Below, in pieces: positions 10,583 to 22,012 of a DNA stretch of 64,000 nt. Origin of the DNA: Deinococcus sp. YIM 77859. GTDB lineage: Bacteria > Deinococcota > Deinococci > Deinococcales > Deinococcaceae. The stretch is from contig NZ_JQNI01000002.1 in NCBI RefSeq assembly GCF_000745175.1, positions 62,001-126,000 of the forward strand, given 5' to 3'. The notes below the pieces were generated by a model, which saw only the letters and a program-made list of their open reading frames with translations, had not been told where the DNA came from and searched no databases. The position numbers and the translations under genes were made by a program. Numbering within the stretch: position 1 is the stretch's first letter; each line of letters starts with the position of its first letter.

Positions 10583-12190
10583 CTACCTCACCTTGACTTC
10601 CTGATCGAACCACGTCAGCACCCGTTCGCGGCCAAAGGGCCACACGCTCAGGCGAGCGGCGTCGGCGGCCTCCCGGGCAAACTCGGGGAGGGGGCCGGTC
10701 TTGGCCGGGGCGGCGTTCCAGACGGGGGCGTCATAGGGGAGGCCAGCGAGTTCACAGGCCCGCTCGATGCCGACGCGCAGGTCGCCGAGTTCGTCGACCA
10801 GCCCGAGCTCAAGGGCAGCGAAGCCGCTCCAGATGCGGCCACGTCCGAGTTCGTCCACACGCGCCTTGCTCAGGCGGCGGCCCTCGGCCACCCGGGTGAT
10901 GAAGCGGTCATACACCTCGGCGATGCCCTTTTCCACGTGGGCACGTTCTTCGGCGGTAAAGGGGCGAGCGGGACTGTACATCAGGGCGCGCTCACGGCCC
11001 ACCGGCTCGGGGTTCAGGCCGTGCCGGGCGTTAAACTCGCGCAGAACGGGTTTGCCGCTCACCACACCGATGCTGCCCGTGAGGGTATACGGGCTGGCGA
11101 CGACGTGCCGCGCGTGCGTAAGAACGTAGTAGCCCCCGCTCGCCGCGTACTCGCCCATGACGGCCACCACCGGCTTTTTGCTTGTCGCGACCTCGCGCCA
11201 GATCAGGTCCGACGCGAGGGCCGAACCGCCGCCACTGTCCACGTACAGCACGATGGCCTTGGTCTTCTCGTCCTGTTGGGCACGCTTGAGGGCGGCAACG
11301 ACGGTCTCCGCCCCCGCCAGCGGCCCGCCCAGCAGGGGAAGGGGCAACGAACCGGGTCTACTCTTGCCGGGCACGATGGTGCCCACCACGGGCACGACGG
11401 CCACTCGCCCAGCCTTCGCGTTCGTCTTTTTGGGGAGCAGCAGGTCAAGCACTGCCGCGAGGGGCCGCGTTCCGGGCCCGACGAGCTCATCCTCGTAGGC
11501 GACTTTGGTGATGAGGCCCGCGTCCCGAGCTGCCTGCGCGCTGGTCAGGTCTCCGTTGAGCCAGGCGCGGGCGGTGTCCTCGCTCACGCCACGCGCCGCG
11601 GCGAGGTCAAGCGCCCAAGCCCGCTCCAGGTCGCTGAGGTAGGCGGTGAGCTGCTCGCGGTTGGCCTCGTCCATGCGCTCCTGCGAGTAGCGGGTTAGCG
11701 CCGCCTTGTACTCGCGGATGCGCAGGTTCTCAACCTCGATCCCGTTCTTCTTGAGAAAGGCCCCCACAAAGGTCGGCTGTGCGGCAAAGCCCAGCACCAT
11801 CACGTCCGCCGATTCGGGAGCTGCGATCTCCGGCGCGCCGCTCGCCGCCAGCAGGCTGGTCATGGTGAGCTGCGGCAGGTAGGCCACCACCCGCTTCTTC
11901 TGTGCCAGCCGCGCCAGGATCTGCCGAACCGCGTGGGCTGCTGCGGGCGAGGCCGTAAACTCCGAGATGCGCACGAGGACACCGTGCAGCCAGGCCGCGC
12001 CGCGCAGCTTCTCCACACGGGCTTCCAGCGCTTCGAGCGTCTCCTCGCGCCGGAGGAGAGCCTGAAGGGGGCTGGCGGGCTGCCGCGCCGGGTAGGCGCC
12101 GGTCACGTCGAGAATGACCCAGGTAGGGTGCGTCAAGCCGTCGGGAAGCGGGTCGTCTTTCGAGCGAAAGGGGATGTGACGTAGGGCCAT
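10583..12190 (-). CDS. sppA: Signal peptide peptidase SppA, 67K-like
   Basis: A 535-residue member of the long SppA class (peptidase S49, two tandem domains), which degrades cleaved signal peptides and other membrane peptides. The general-base lysine is in REYKAAL in the N-terminal domain. The nucleophile serine is in VDSGGGSALASD in the C-terminal domain. The Ser-Lys dyad is thus split over the two domains as in the E. coli enzyme. No convincing N-terminal membrane anchor is visible, which is unusual for the family. The ATG at 12190 is chosen because TACCCT at 12198-12203 lies 7 bases upstream, a leaderless promoter pattern. The frame remains open farther upstream but that is antisense-like overlap with the next gene. 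Confidence 0.92.
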   Translation of the reverse strand: MALRHIPFRSKDDPLPDGLTHPTWVILDVTGAYPARQPASPLQALLRREETLEALEARVEKLRGAAWLHGVLVRISEFTASPAAAHAVRQILARLAQKKRVVAYLPQLTMTSLLAASGAPEIAAPESADVMVLGFAAQPTFVGAFLKKNGIEVENLRIREYKAALTRYSQERMDEANREQLTAYLSDLERAWALDLAAARGVSEDTARAWLNGDLTSAQAARDAGLITKVAYEDELVGPGTRPLAAVLDLLLPKKTNAKAGRVAVVPVVGTIVPGKSRPGSLPLPLLGGPLAGAETVVAALKRAQQDEKTKAIVLYVDSGGGSALASDLIWREVATSKKPVVAVMGEYAASGGYYVLTHARHVVASPYTLTGSIGVVSGKPVLREFNARHGLNPEPVGRERALMYSPARPFTAEERAHVEKGIAEVYDRFITRVAEGRRLSKARVDELGRGRIWSGFAALELGLVDELGDLRVGIERACELAGLPYDAPVWNAAPAKTGPLPEFAREAADAARLSVWPFGRERVLTWFDQEVKVR

Positions 12191-12195
12191 ACGCC

Positions 12196-13041
12196 CTAGG
12201 GTACGCGCCCGAGGTGAGGAGCGTTCCCCCGCTTGGCCTGAGCCAGCCGCTGGCCCATCGTTTCTGCGCGCCCCACAAGGAGTGCGGCGGCGTCGGGGGA
12301 AAGGTGCGCCTGCGCCGCCTCGCGCCACAGGTCCAGCCAGCGCGTGAGGTGCTTGCCGCGAAGACCGAGGCCCGCGTGAATCCTGTTCAGGTTCCCGCGC
12401 CACGCGGCTCCGCCGCCCAGCATCGTCACCCAGAAGGCGGTCACGCCGTCTAGGTGCGCCGCCCAATCGGTCACGTGTGCGGCAAACATCGGGCCAAGCA
12501 GGGGATCGGCCCGGGCCCGTGCGTAGAAGTCGGCGAGCACCGCTCGCAGCGCCGCCTCTCCTCCCACGGCCTCCAGCGCTGAGGCTGGGGCGCGGGCCGT
12601 GGTCTCCGCGAGGCCCGCCAGGAATGCCGCCCGCACCTCGCCGGACAGCGTGGGGTCCGCCCAGGCCGTCACGCGGCCCGCGCGCCACAACAGCGGCAAC
12701 TCGCCCCGCCAGGCGAGCACCTGGGCGCCACGCGGCGCCCTCGCCCACTCGCCCGCCGCGCCACCCAGCTGGACACCTGCGCCGAGCACCCGCCCGGCCA
12801 GGGCCGCACCGCTGCCCCAGGCAAGCACGGGCAGGCCCCGCCGCACCGCCCCCGCAAGCAGGTTCAGCCGCGCCCAGCGGTCGGGCCGGTCCCGCACGTC
12901 CGCGACCGGTTGTCCGTCGTGCGGAACAAGGAGGGCCGCCGCGCTCGGCAGCGCCTCGGGCGTCGCCGCGACCACCTCGGCCGCAAACTCAGCGTTCAGG
13001 GTCGGCAGCAGGACGGTGGAGAGGAGCGGGCCGGGCAACAT
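12196..13041 (-). CDS. Fusion of an inactive amidotransferase-like domain and a truncated haemoglobin
   Basis: A 281-residue protein with two parts. Residues 1-150 or so resemble a class I glutamine amidotransferase/peptidase C26 fold (RWARLNLLAGAVRRGLPVLAWGSGAALAGRVLG). However, the nucleophile-elbow cysteine expected in the LGxCxG segment is replaced by glycine, so no amidotransferase activity is expected. Residues 160-265 look like a group II/III truncated haemoglobin: DFYARARADPLLGPMF (helix B), AHLDGVTAFW (E), and H222 in NRIHAGLGL followed by KHLTRWLDLW, giving a candidate proximal haem histidine. The gene lies 5 bases upstream of sppA and shares its strand. TATGCT sits 6 bases before the ATG (leaderless pattern). 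The globin assignment is fairly secure; the N-terminal one is tentative. Confidence 0.7.
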   Translation of the reverse strand: MLPGPLLSTVLLPTLNAEFAAEVVAATPEALPSAAALLVPHDGQPVADVRDRPDRWARLNLLAGAVRRGLPVLAWGSGAALAGRVLGAGVQLGGAAGEWARAPRGAQVLAWRGELPLLWRAGRVTAWADPTLSGEVRAAFLAGLAETTARAPASALEAVGGEAALRAVLADFYARARADPLLGPMFAAHVTDWAAHLDGVTAFWVTMLGGGAAWRGNLNRIHAGLGLRGKHLTRWLDLWREAAQAHLSPDAAALLVGRAETMGQRLAQAKRGNAPHLGRVP

Positions 13042-13054
13042 CCCACCAGCATAG

Positions 13055-13076
13055 AGCCCGCCCCTTCAGGCGGGCT
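13055..13076. terminator. GC hairpin after the cytochrome gene
   Basis: AGCCCGCC (13055-13062) pairs perfectly with GGCGGGCT (13069-13076) over a six-base loop. It lies between the cytochrome stop and the next minus-strand start. There is no T-tract. Confidence 0.45.
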
Positions 13077-13094
13077 GGGGCAGAAGCTGGCGGC

Positions 13095-13931
13095 TCAGAG
13101 CGACTTCAGGTAGGCGTAGATGTCCGCGAGGTCCTCGTCGCTGAGCTGCGCTTCGGTAAAACGGGGCATGGTGGGCGCAAGCTCGCGGTCGGGGGCATGG
13201 CCTTCGCGAACCGCTCGCTCGAACTCGGACACCATCCAGCTGCCGGGGCCGGTCGCTCCTCCCAGGGCCGGGCCGAGGCCGCCCTGGGCCTGCGCCCCGT
13301 GACAGCCCGCGCAGGACGCGGCAAACTTTTCCTGTCCCTCGCCGGTATCCCCGTTGGTGGCGCTGGCGACGGCGGCCGCCTGGCTGTTGGTGGCCCCGGG
13401 GCTGCCCGCCAGGGCCTTTTCGGTGTTGGAAGCGCCGGTCTGTCCGAGCTCAGTGCCCTCGGTGCCCTGCGCGGTGGGCGAGACCGTGGCGTCACCGCTC
13501 ACACCGGCTTCGCTCTGCTCGGCGCCCTCGTCCGCCTGTTCGCCCGTGGCCACCTCGGTGGTTTCGCCGGTGGGGTTCTCGCCGCCCGCCGCCAGCCCCG
13601 TCTGGGGCACCGTGTCGCTGACCCCCGCATTGAGGCCGCCCGCCTCGGCCTGAAGGTTATTGACATTCTGGTTCTGCACCGAGCCCGGGCCGGTTCCGCC
13701 GGGAGCCGCCAGCGGCTCGGCCTCGCCCGCGTTCACGGCCGCTTCCCGGTTGGACACCACGTCGTCTCCCGGCGCGCCCGCCACCGTCGAGCTTGTCTCC
13801 GCCCCGCCGTGCGCCTCTTCCGCGGTATTCTCCGAGTGGTGCGGGGTGGTCGCGATGCGGTAACCGGCGTAGGAGCCGCCCAGCGTGAGCGCCAGCAGCA
13901 GCGTCATGGTGACGGCGAAGGTGTTCTTCAT
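13095..13931 (-). CDS. Secreted/anchored mono-haem cytochrome c with long low-complexity linker
   Basis: A 278-residue protein. The N-terminal hydrophobic segment (TFAVTMTLLLALTLGGSYAG) is a signal or anchor sequence. About 165 residues rich in Glu, Thr, Gly and Ala follow. The C-terminal ~80 residues form a class I cytochrome c with haem motif CAGCH and a distal methionine in APTMPRFTEAQLSDEDLADIYAYLKSL. It probably shuttles electrons at the outer face of the membrane. The linker is acidic and repetitive, likely a flexible tether across the thick Deinococcus envelope. ATG at 13931 is preferred to the GTG three codons upstream; TAGGGT lies 7 bases before it. Confidence 0.85.
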   Translation of the reverse strand: MKNTFAVTMTLLLALTLGGSYAGYRIATTPHHSENTAEEAHGGAETSSTVAGAPGDDVVSNREAAVNAGEAEPLAAPGGTGPGSVQNQNVNNLQAEAGGLNAGVSDTVPQTGLAAGGENPTGETTEVATGEQADEGAEQSEAGVSGDATVSPTAQGTEGTELGQTGASNTEKALAGSPGATNSQAAAVASATNGDTGEGQEKFAASCAGCHGAQAQGGLGPALGGATGPGSWMVSEFERAVREGHAPDRELAPTMPRFTEAQLSDEDLADIYAYLKSL

Positions 13932-14780
13932 ACCCCTCACCCTACCACACGGTCAGGCCGCTTCCTGCCGCCCAAGACACGGTCTGGCGAGCGTTCCGCT
14001 TGCCCTGCGGCTCTGCGAACGCTGGGCCGCCGCACGCCAACCGCTATGCTCTGATGATGCGCCTCGCCTCGCTGACCGCCAGCAATTCGGATATTCTCGC
14101 CGCTCTTGGGGTGGCGGGCTGGGTGGTGGCCGTAGACCGCCACAGCGACGCGCCGGGGCTGGAGCGAGCGCGGCGGGTCGGTCCGGATCTGAAGATCGAC
14201 GTGGCGGCGCTGCGGGAGACTCAGCCTGACCTGGTGCTGGCGAGCCTCAGCGTGCCGGGGATGGAACGTGTGGTCGCAGAGGTGCAGGCAGCGGGGCTGC
14301 CCACGCTGGTGCTTGACCCGGTCAGCGTGCAGGACACCCTGCGTGATATCCGCGAGATCGGTGCGGCCATCGGCCTGCCGGAGCGGGCGCAAGCCGTGGC
14401 GGGAGCGCTCGAGAGCGAGCTGCGCGGCTTGGCCCGCCCCCTTTCCCGACCTCCCCGAGTTCTGGTCGAGTGGTGGCCCAAGCCCATCATTGCGGCCACC
14501 CGTGACTCGTGGGTGACCGATCTGCTGGAGACGCTGGGGGCGGTGAATGCCCTGGCGGACCGGCCAGGCCGCAGCACGCCCCTTGCCCTGGAGGAGGTGC
14601 GCCGGGCCCGCCCGGACCTGATCGTGTGCTCGTGGTGCGGCGCGAAGCGCTTGCGCCCGGAGGTGATCGAGGCGCGCGGCCTCGGCGTCCCCGTCGTGGG
14701 GGTGCCCGAGAGCGGTTTGGGGCGGCCCGGTCCCCGGCTGATCGAGGGGGCGCGGCGGGTGGCGGCGGCGCTGGCGGCCC

Positions 14781-15377
<597 letters not shown>

Positions 15378-15412
15378 CTCGAGCAGGGTAGCAGGCGGCG
15401 CTCAGCCCCGCC

Positions 15413-15898
15413 TCACTTCGCCTGGTACCGCAAAAACGTCCGCATCTCGTTCACGCACGCGCTGGCCTCGTGTTGAGCGCTGCTGCCGGTGACGGTGCGC
15501 AAAAGGCCAGCGTCACTGAGGTAGAGTTCGCTGATGCGGTAGGCGACGCCCTTGTCCTCGTGGGTGTAGGCGGCCAGGACAGCCCAGGTTCCGGCTCGGT
15601 CTACGGGTTGCGTCACAACCTCGCGCAACCGGCTTTGAGCGAGGCTGCTCTGAAGCCGGAGCGCGAAGCGGCGGGCTTCGTCCTGCGTCCGGAAGGTGGG
15701 GAAAGCCTGGCCGTGTCGCTCCTCGCGCAGCACGCAGGCGCCCGCCGGGTCGGTCCACACGTTGGCGTTGCCGTTCACGGGGGTCCAGCCCTGGAGGGGC
15801 ACGACCAGCCCTTGCGCCGCAGGAGCGAGCAGGCCACCCGCCAGGGCACAACAGAGGGCGGCCCGACCTCGGCAGGACCCAACACGGTGCTTGTGCAT
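15413..15898 (-). CDS. Secreted protein of unknown function
   Basis: A 161-residue protein starting MHKHRVGSCRGRAALCCALAGG, with a hydrophobic signal sequence to about residue 30 ending near AAQG. The mature part (LQGWTPVNGNANVWTDPAGACVLREERHG) shows no recognised domain. Two cysteines (GACVL and EASACVNEM) could form a disulfide. The ATG at 15898 has a GGGCGGG purine stretch just upstream; an in-frame start farther up is possible. It is probably envelope-located. No family is recognised. Confidence 0.65.
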   Translation of the reverse strand: MHKHRVGSCRGRAALCCALAGGLLAPAAQGLVVPLQGWTPVNGNANVWTDPAGACVLREERHGQAFPTFRTQDEARRFALRLQSSLAQSRLREVVTQPVDRAGTWAVLAAYTHEDKGVAYRISELYLSDAGLLRTVTGSSAQHEASACVNEMRTFLRYQAK

Positions 15899-15956
15899 CC
15901 CGCCCAGTGTACCCGCCGCGCCCATGACAAACGCCCGGCGGCGACTCATCCCCAGC

Positions 15957-16577
15957 TCAGGGGAAGTGGGCCAGCCGGGCGTGCAGCCTGGCTTTGACCG
16001 CAGGCCACTCACCGTGCAGAATGCTGAACATCACGCTGTCACGGGCAACCCCACCGGGCCGCACCTGATACTGCCGCAGGGTACCTTCGCGCACCGCGCC
16101 GAGCTTTTCCAGCGCCCGCAGGCTGCGGGCATTGCGAGCATCCACCTTGAACTGTACCCGGTTCGCCCCCAGCACCTCAAAGGCGCGGGTCAGCAGCAGC
16201 AGCTTTGCCTCTGGGTTGGCGGCCGTGCCGCGCGCGGCGGGGACCAGCATGGTGCCGATCTCGGCCCAGCGGTCACTGACCTTGACCTCGCTGTAGCTGA
16301 TTCGGCCCACGGCTCGGCCGCCCATCAACACCGCCCAGTTCACCCGGGCAGGCAGAGCATTGAGCCCGCGAATGTAGTCGGCCCAGCCCGCAACGGTCGG
16401 CTCTGCTGGGCCACCCCGCGCGAGCAGCGCGAAGGTCTCCTCATCGGCCCCGGCGCAGAGGTCCGCCGCGTGCTCCTCGGTCAGGGGGCACAGCGTCACG
16501 TGCTGACCGGTCAGGGTGACGGGCAGCAGCCACTCCGGCAGCGGGGCGGGGGGGAGGGGGTTAGAGGCAGCGGACAC
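15957..16577 (-). CDS. GNAT-family N-acetyltransferase, RimJ/RimL-like
   Basis: A 206-residue acetyl-CoA-dependent acetyltransferase. It has the RimJ/RimL layout: VTLCPLTEEHAADLC at the N terminus, GRISYSEVKVSDRWAEIGTMLVPAARG, and the acetyl-CoA-binding region AKLLLLTRAFEVLGANRVQFKVDARNARSLRALEKLGAVREG. The substrate could be a protein N terminus or a small molecule and is not evident. The start is GTG at 16577 with TAGGGT six bases upstream, again a leaderless pattern. The gene lies just downstream of recR on the same strand but with its own likely promoter. Confidence 0.87.
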   Translation of the reverse strand: MSAASNPLPPAPLPEWLLPVTLTGQHVTLCPLTEEHAADLCAGADEETFALLARGGPAEPTVAGWADYIRGLNALPARVNWAVLMGGRAVGRISYSEVKVSDRWAEIGTMLVPAARGTAANPEAKLLLLTRAFEVLGANRVQFKVDARNARSLRALEKLGAVREGTLRQYQVRPGGVARDSVMFSILHGEWPAVKARLHARLAHFP

Positions 16578-16612
16578 GCCCTTACCCTACCCCAATGGGC
16601 CGAGGCCAAGGG

Positions 16613-17272
<660 letters not shown>

Positions 17273-17315
17273 GCCTCACCTCCCAGGCCCCTGAACGCGG
17301 AACGCACGCGCCCCA

Positions 17316-17606
17316 TCAGAATCCTGGAAGCCCCAGCCCGCGCGTCGCCTCCTGTTGCAGCGCCTCGGCCTTGGCGGTCGCGTCCTGAAGGGCGACCAGC
17401 AGCAGGTCTTCTAAAGCCTCCACATCGGCAGGGTCAACGGCCTGCGGCTTGATCTTGAGGCCCGTCACCTTGCCGTGACCGTTCATGGTGACCGTGACCA
17501 GGCCGCTCGCCGTCCCCTGGACGGTCTGCGCGGCCAGGTTCTCCTGAATCTTGGCGGCGGCCACCTGCGCCTGCTGCATCTGTTTCATCAGCTTCTTCAT
17601 GTCCAT
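17316..17606 (-). CDS. YbaB/EbfC family nucleoid-associated protein
   Basis: A 96-residue DNA-binding protein that dimerises and coats DNA without strong specificity. The N terminus MDMKKLMKQMQQAQVAAAKIQENLA and the central GLVTVTMNGHGKVTGLKI strand are diagnostic. It precedes recR, its usual neighbour; dnaX, the third common partner, is not in this window. Confidence 0.94.
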   Translation of the reverse strand: MDMKKLMKQMQQAQVAAAKIQENLAAQTVQGTASGLVTVTMNGHGKVTGLKIKPQAVDPADVEALEDLLLVALQDATAKAEALQQEATRGLGLPGF

Positions 17607-17670
17607 AACCGGAAGATTCTACCCGGGGAAGGCCCGGCAGATCGTGGGGGGTAGAACGGGCCAGACCGCG

Positions 17671-18348
17671 CTACAGGGCCACCGTTCGTGTGCCCTTAGC
17701 CCGCCGGTACAGTTGGGCGGGACGACCCACGCCGCTGCGCCGCTCGCCGCTGGGCACCAGGATGCCCTGCGCCAACAGCCGCTTGCGGAAGTTGCGCTTG
17801 TCGAGCGGCCGGTTCAAAATCGCCTCGTACACCCCCTGGAGCTCGGGCAGCGTGAAGGTGTCGGGCAGGAATTCCAGCGCGAGATTGGCGTATTCCAGAC
17901 GCACCTGCAGGCGCTTGATCGCTCGGTCGAGAATGGCCGCGTGATCAAAGGCCAGGGGTGGTGGGCGGTGCGCCGGGAACCAGGCTGCTCCGAGGGTATG
18001 CCCGCCCGCCGCGACCTCTACCGTGCCGTGCGCGAGAACGGCCAGGTGCGCGACCGAGACGATGCGCCCCCGCGGATCGCGGTTGACCTCTCCAAAGGTA
18101 TAGAACTGCTCGAGGTGCCGGGGCTCGAGCGCGACCGTGGTCTCGGTGCGCAGTTCGCGCAGGGCAGCTTCGTGGAGCGCCTCGCCGGGGTGTACGAAGC
18201 CGCCCGGCAGCGCCCAGGCGTGGGCGTGTGGCAGCTCGCCCCGCTGCACCAGCAGCACCCGCAGCTCCGCCGCGTGAATCGCAAAGGCCGCGACGTCCAC
18301 AGCCAGGCCGACCTGGGTGGCCTGTGGCGGCAGGGAGAGTGTTCCCAT
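17671..18348 (-). CDS. NrtR-like Nudix-domain regulator
   Basis: A 225-residue protein. A Nudix domain (residues ~10-140) is followed by a C-terminal winged helix (GVYEAILNRPLDKRNFRKRLLAQGIL), the architecture of NrtR, an ADP-ribose-sensing repressor of NAD metabolism genes. The Nudix box is GGFVHPGEALHEAALRELRTET. The second of the two metal-binding glutamates of REUxEE is replaced by threonine, consistent with a non-hydrolysing sensor. ATG at 18348 is chosen because an excellent promoter with its -10 box 7 bases upstream makes the mRNA leaderless. Regulated targets are not visible nearby. Confidence 0.83.
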   Translation of the reverse strand: MGTLSLPPQATQVGLAVDVAAFAIHAAELRVLLVQRGELPHAHAWALPGGFVHPGEALHEAALRELRTETTVALEPRHLEQFYTFGEVNRDPRGRIVSVAHLAVLAHGTVEVAAGGHTLGAAWFPAHRPPPLAFDHAAILDRAIKRLQVRLEYANLALEFLPDTFTLPELQGVYEAILNRPLDKRNFRKRLLAQGILVPSGERRSGVGRPAQLYRRAKGTRTVAL

Positions 18349-18355
18349 GACACAA

Positions 18356-18384
18356 ACTCTAGGCTGGGGGCAGGAAGAGTGCAA
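18356..18384 (-). promoter_or_regulatory. Leaderless promoter of the NrtR-like gene
   Basis: Read on the minus strand, TTGCAC (18384-18379), a 17-base spacer and TAGAGT (18361-18356) stand 7 bases before the ATG. This is one of the best -35/-10 pairs in the window. Confidence 0.75.
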
Positions 18385-18590
18385 GAGACCTGAAGGGCGG
18401 CTTAGGGTCCTTTCTCATACGCCGCGAGCCCCAGCCCCAGGCGCTTTCTGCGCCATTTTGGGCGCGCGGCGGGCCCAGCAGCGTGACACAAGGCCAGCGA
18501 GCCCCCGACCTCAGCGCGGAAGGGGCGGGGAACCGGCCACTCGGGCTGCGCCGGGTGAGAGAAAACCCTGGGGCGCAAGGGCCGACTGCG

Positions 18591-18686
18591 TGGTAAAATA
18601 GCTTGTCATGCCCAGAAAGGGGCTTGCAGCCGCCTGCCCGTCGGCGTGCGAAACGCCAAGATGGGAGGCGTGCGGAGGTGATGACA
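18591..18686 (+). promoter_or_regulatory. infC extended -10 promoter and leader
   Basis: TGGTAAAAT (18591-18599) is an extended -10 element. The leader that follows has two small hairpins (GCCC..GGGC near 18610, GGCGT..ACGCC near 18643). It ends in a full-length Shine-Dalgarno GGAGGTGA (18674-18681). The 200 bases before it (18385-18590) hold no gene. Confidence 0.5.
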
Positions 18687-19274
<588 letters not shown>

Positions 19275-19341
19275 GCGGAGGCCAGGGCCGCCGCGGGACG
19301 TGACGGTGTTCTGTGTCCCGGCACCCCCCCGCTTTGTTTTG

Positions 19342-19347
19342 TAAAGT
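19342..19347 (+). promoter_or_regulatory. -10 box of leaderless glutaredoxin promoter
   Basis: TAAAGT lies 6 bases before the ATG of the glutaredoxin gene with no ribosome site. The -35 region is not clear. Confidence 0.45.
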
Positions 19348-19353
19348 TAGGCC

Positions 19354-19599
19354 ATGATCAAGATGTACACGACGAGTTGGTGCCCGGATTGTCACGCGGC
19401 CAAGCGTGCCCTGACGAGCAGGGGTATTCCCTTCGAAGAGATCAATATCGAGCAGGACGAGGGGGCCGCCGAGTACGTGATGAGCGTGAACGGTGGGAAG
19501 CGCAGTGTACCGACCCTGGTGAGCGGCGGCGTGGCCCGCAGCCTGAGCGGCTTCCGCCCCCAGAAGCTCGATGCCTTTTTGGCCGAAGCGGGGCTCTAG
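19354..19599 (+). CDS. Glutaredoxin-like thiol-disulfide oxidoreductase (mycoredoxin/NrdH type)
   Basis: An 81-residue thioredoxin-fold protein. The active site is WCPDCH (CxxC, residues 9-14). The substrate-binding SVPTLV cis-proline segment and the NGGKR motif are in place. The CPDC variant and small size resemble NrdH-redoxins and mycoredoxins, which reduce ribonucleotide reductase or mixed disulfides with bacillithiol or mycothiol. No thiol-redox partner gene is adjacent. A clear intrinsic terminator follows 10 bases after the stop. Confidence 0.9.
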   Translation: MIKMYTTSWCPDCHAAKRALTSRGIPFEEINIEQDEGAAEYVMSVNGGKRSVPTLVSGGVARSLSGFRPQKLDAFLAEAGL

Positions 19600-19609
19600 T
19601 TTCGGCGAG

Positions 19610-19642
19610 GACAGGAGCGGCCTGAGGGAGGCCGTTCCTGTC
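19610..19642 (+). terminator. Intrinsic-type terminator after the glutaredoxin gene
   Basis: A 14-bp stem with one G-T wobble (19610-19623 with 19629-19642) has a five-base loop and is followed by TGCCTTTG. The next 364 bases up to thrS carry no supported gene, only a promoter and a leader hairpin. Confidence 0.65.
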
Positions 19643-19788
19643 TGCCTTTGTCCGTGGCGTTCTCGCCGGTGTCCTCAGCGTGCTGGTCTCGCTGGCCTTG
19701 AGGCTGATGGACAGCCAGTTCGGCGGAATCTCCAGGGGATGCCCGAGAAGAGCTCGCGCTCCTGGCCGGGTGCGGGCGTTTTGTTCGC

Positions 19789-19817
19789 TTGCTCCCCGTC
19801 CTCTCGCCCGCTATCTT
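19789..19817 (+). promoter_or_regulatory. Probable thrS promoter
   Basis: TTGCTC (19789-19794), a 17-base spacer and TATCTT (19812-19817) would start transcription near 19824. This gives thrS a leader of about 180 bases. Confidence 0.55.
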
Positions 19818-19913
19818 AGCCCCATGAGCCTCCCCGCCCATTCCCCCGGTCTGGTGATGTGCGGCGGCGTGTCAGAGCGAATGTCTCACCCGAGCTGGGC
19901 CACGCGAACTCCA

Positions 19914-19949
19914 AGCGCCTGAGAGCCACGTCCCCTGCTCTCAGGCGTT
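19914..19949 (+). promoter_or_regulatory. Stable hairpin in the thrS leader
   Basis: CGCCTGAGAG (19916-19925) pairs perfectly with CTCTCAGGCG (19938-19947), extendable by two weaker pairs, over a 12-base loop. It is followed by TTCTGCTG and later a GGGTTTTCTTTT stretch. It may be an attenuator or autoregulatory element. The T-box consensus (GGGTGGNACCGCG) is absent. Confidence 0.4.
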
Positions 19950-20006
19950 CTGCTGACTCGCGGCCAGCCCGGGTTTTCTTTTGACCTGACCTTTCAAGGA
20001 GTTTCT

Positions 20007-21956
<1,950 letters not shown>

Positions 21957-21985
21957 GGGCCCAGGAAAAGAAGCCTGCACTCTCG

Positions 21986-22012
21986 CCGCCTTCCTCAGGA
22001 GGGCGGTTTCTT
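21986..22012 (+). terminator. Intrinsic terminator after thrS
   Basis: CCGCCTTCC-type stem (21986-22006, one wobble) with a tiny TCA loop is followed by TTTCTT. It overlaps the 3' end of the convergent DUF421 gene. Confidence 0.65.

Noticed and set aside
10538..11698. 386-codon + strand frame opposite sppA
   Set aside because: It is the antisense shadow of sppA in GC-rich DNA; the encoded text has no domain pattern while sppA shows its catalytic motifs.
12477..14054. 525-codon + strand frame across the globin fusion and cytochrome genes
   Set aside because: Spans two well-supported minus-strand genes and is mostly Arg/Pro/Ala low-complexity sequence.
19643..19790. Hydrophobic frame after the glutaredoxin terminator (LAGVLSVLVSLALRLMD)
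   Set aside because: No start codon with a ribosome site and no continuation as a membrane protein; probably chance.
19824..20006. T-box riboswitch before thrS
   Set aside because: No GGGTGGNACCGCG-type antiterminator sequence or specifier loop could be found.
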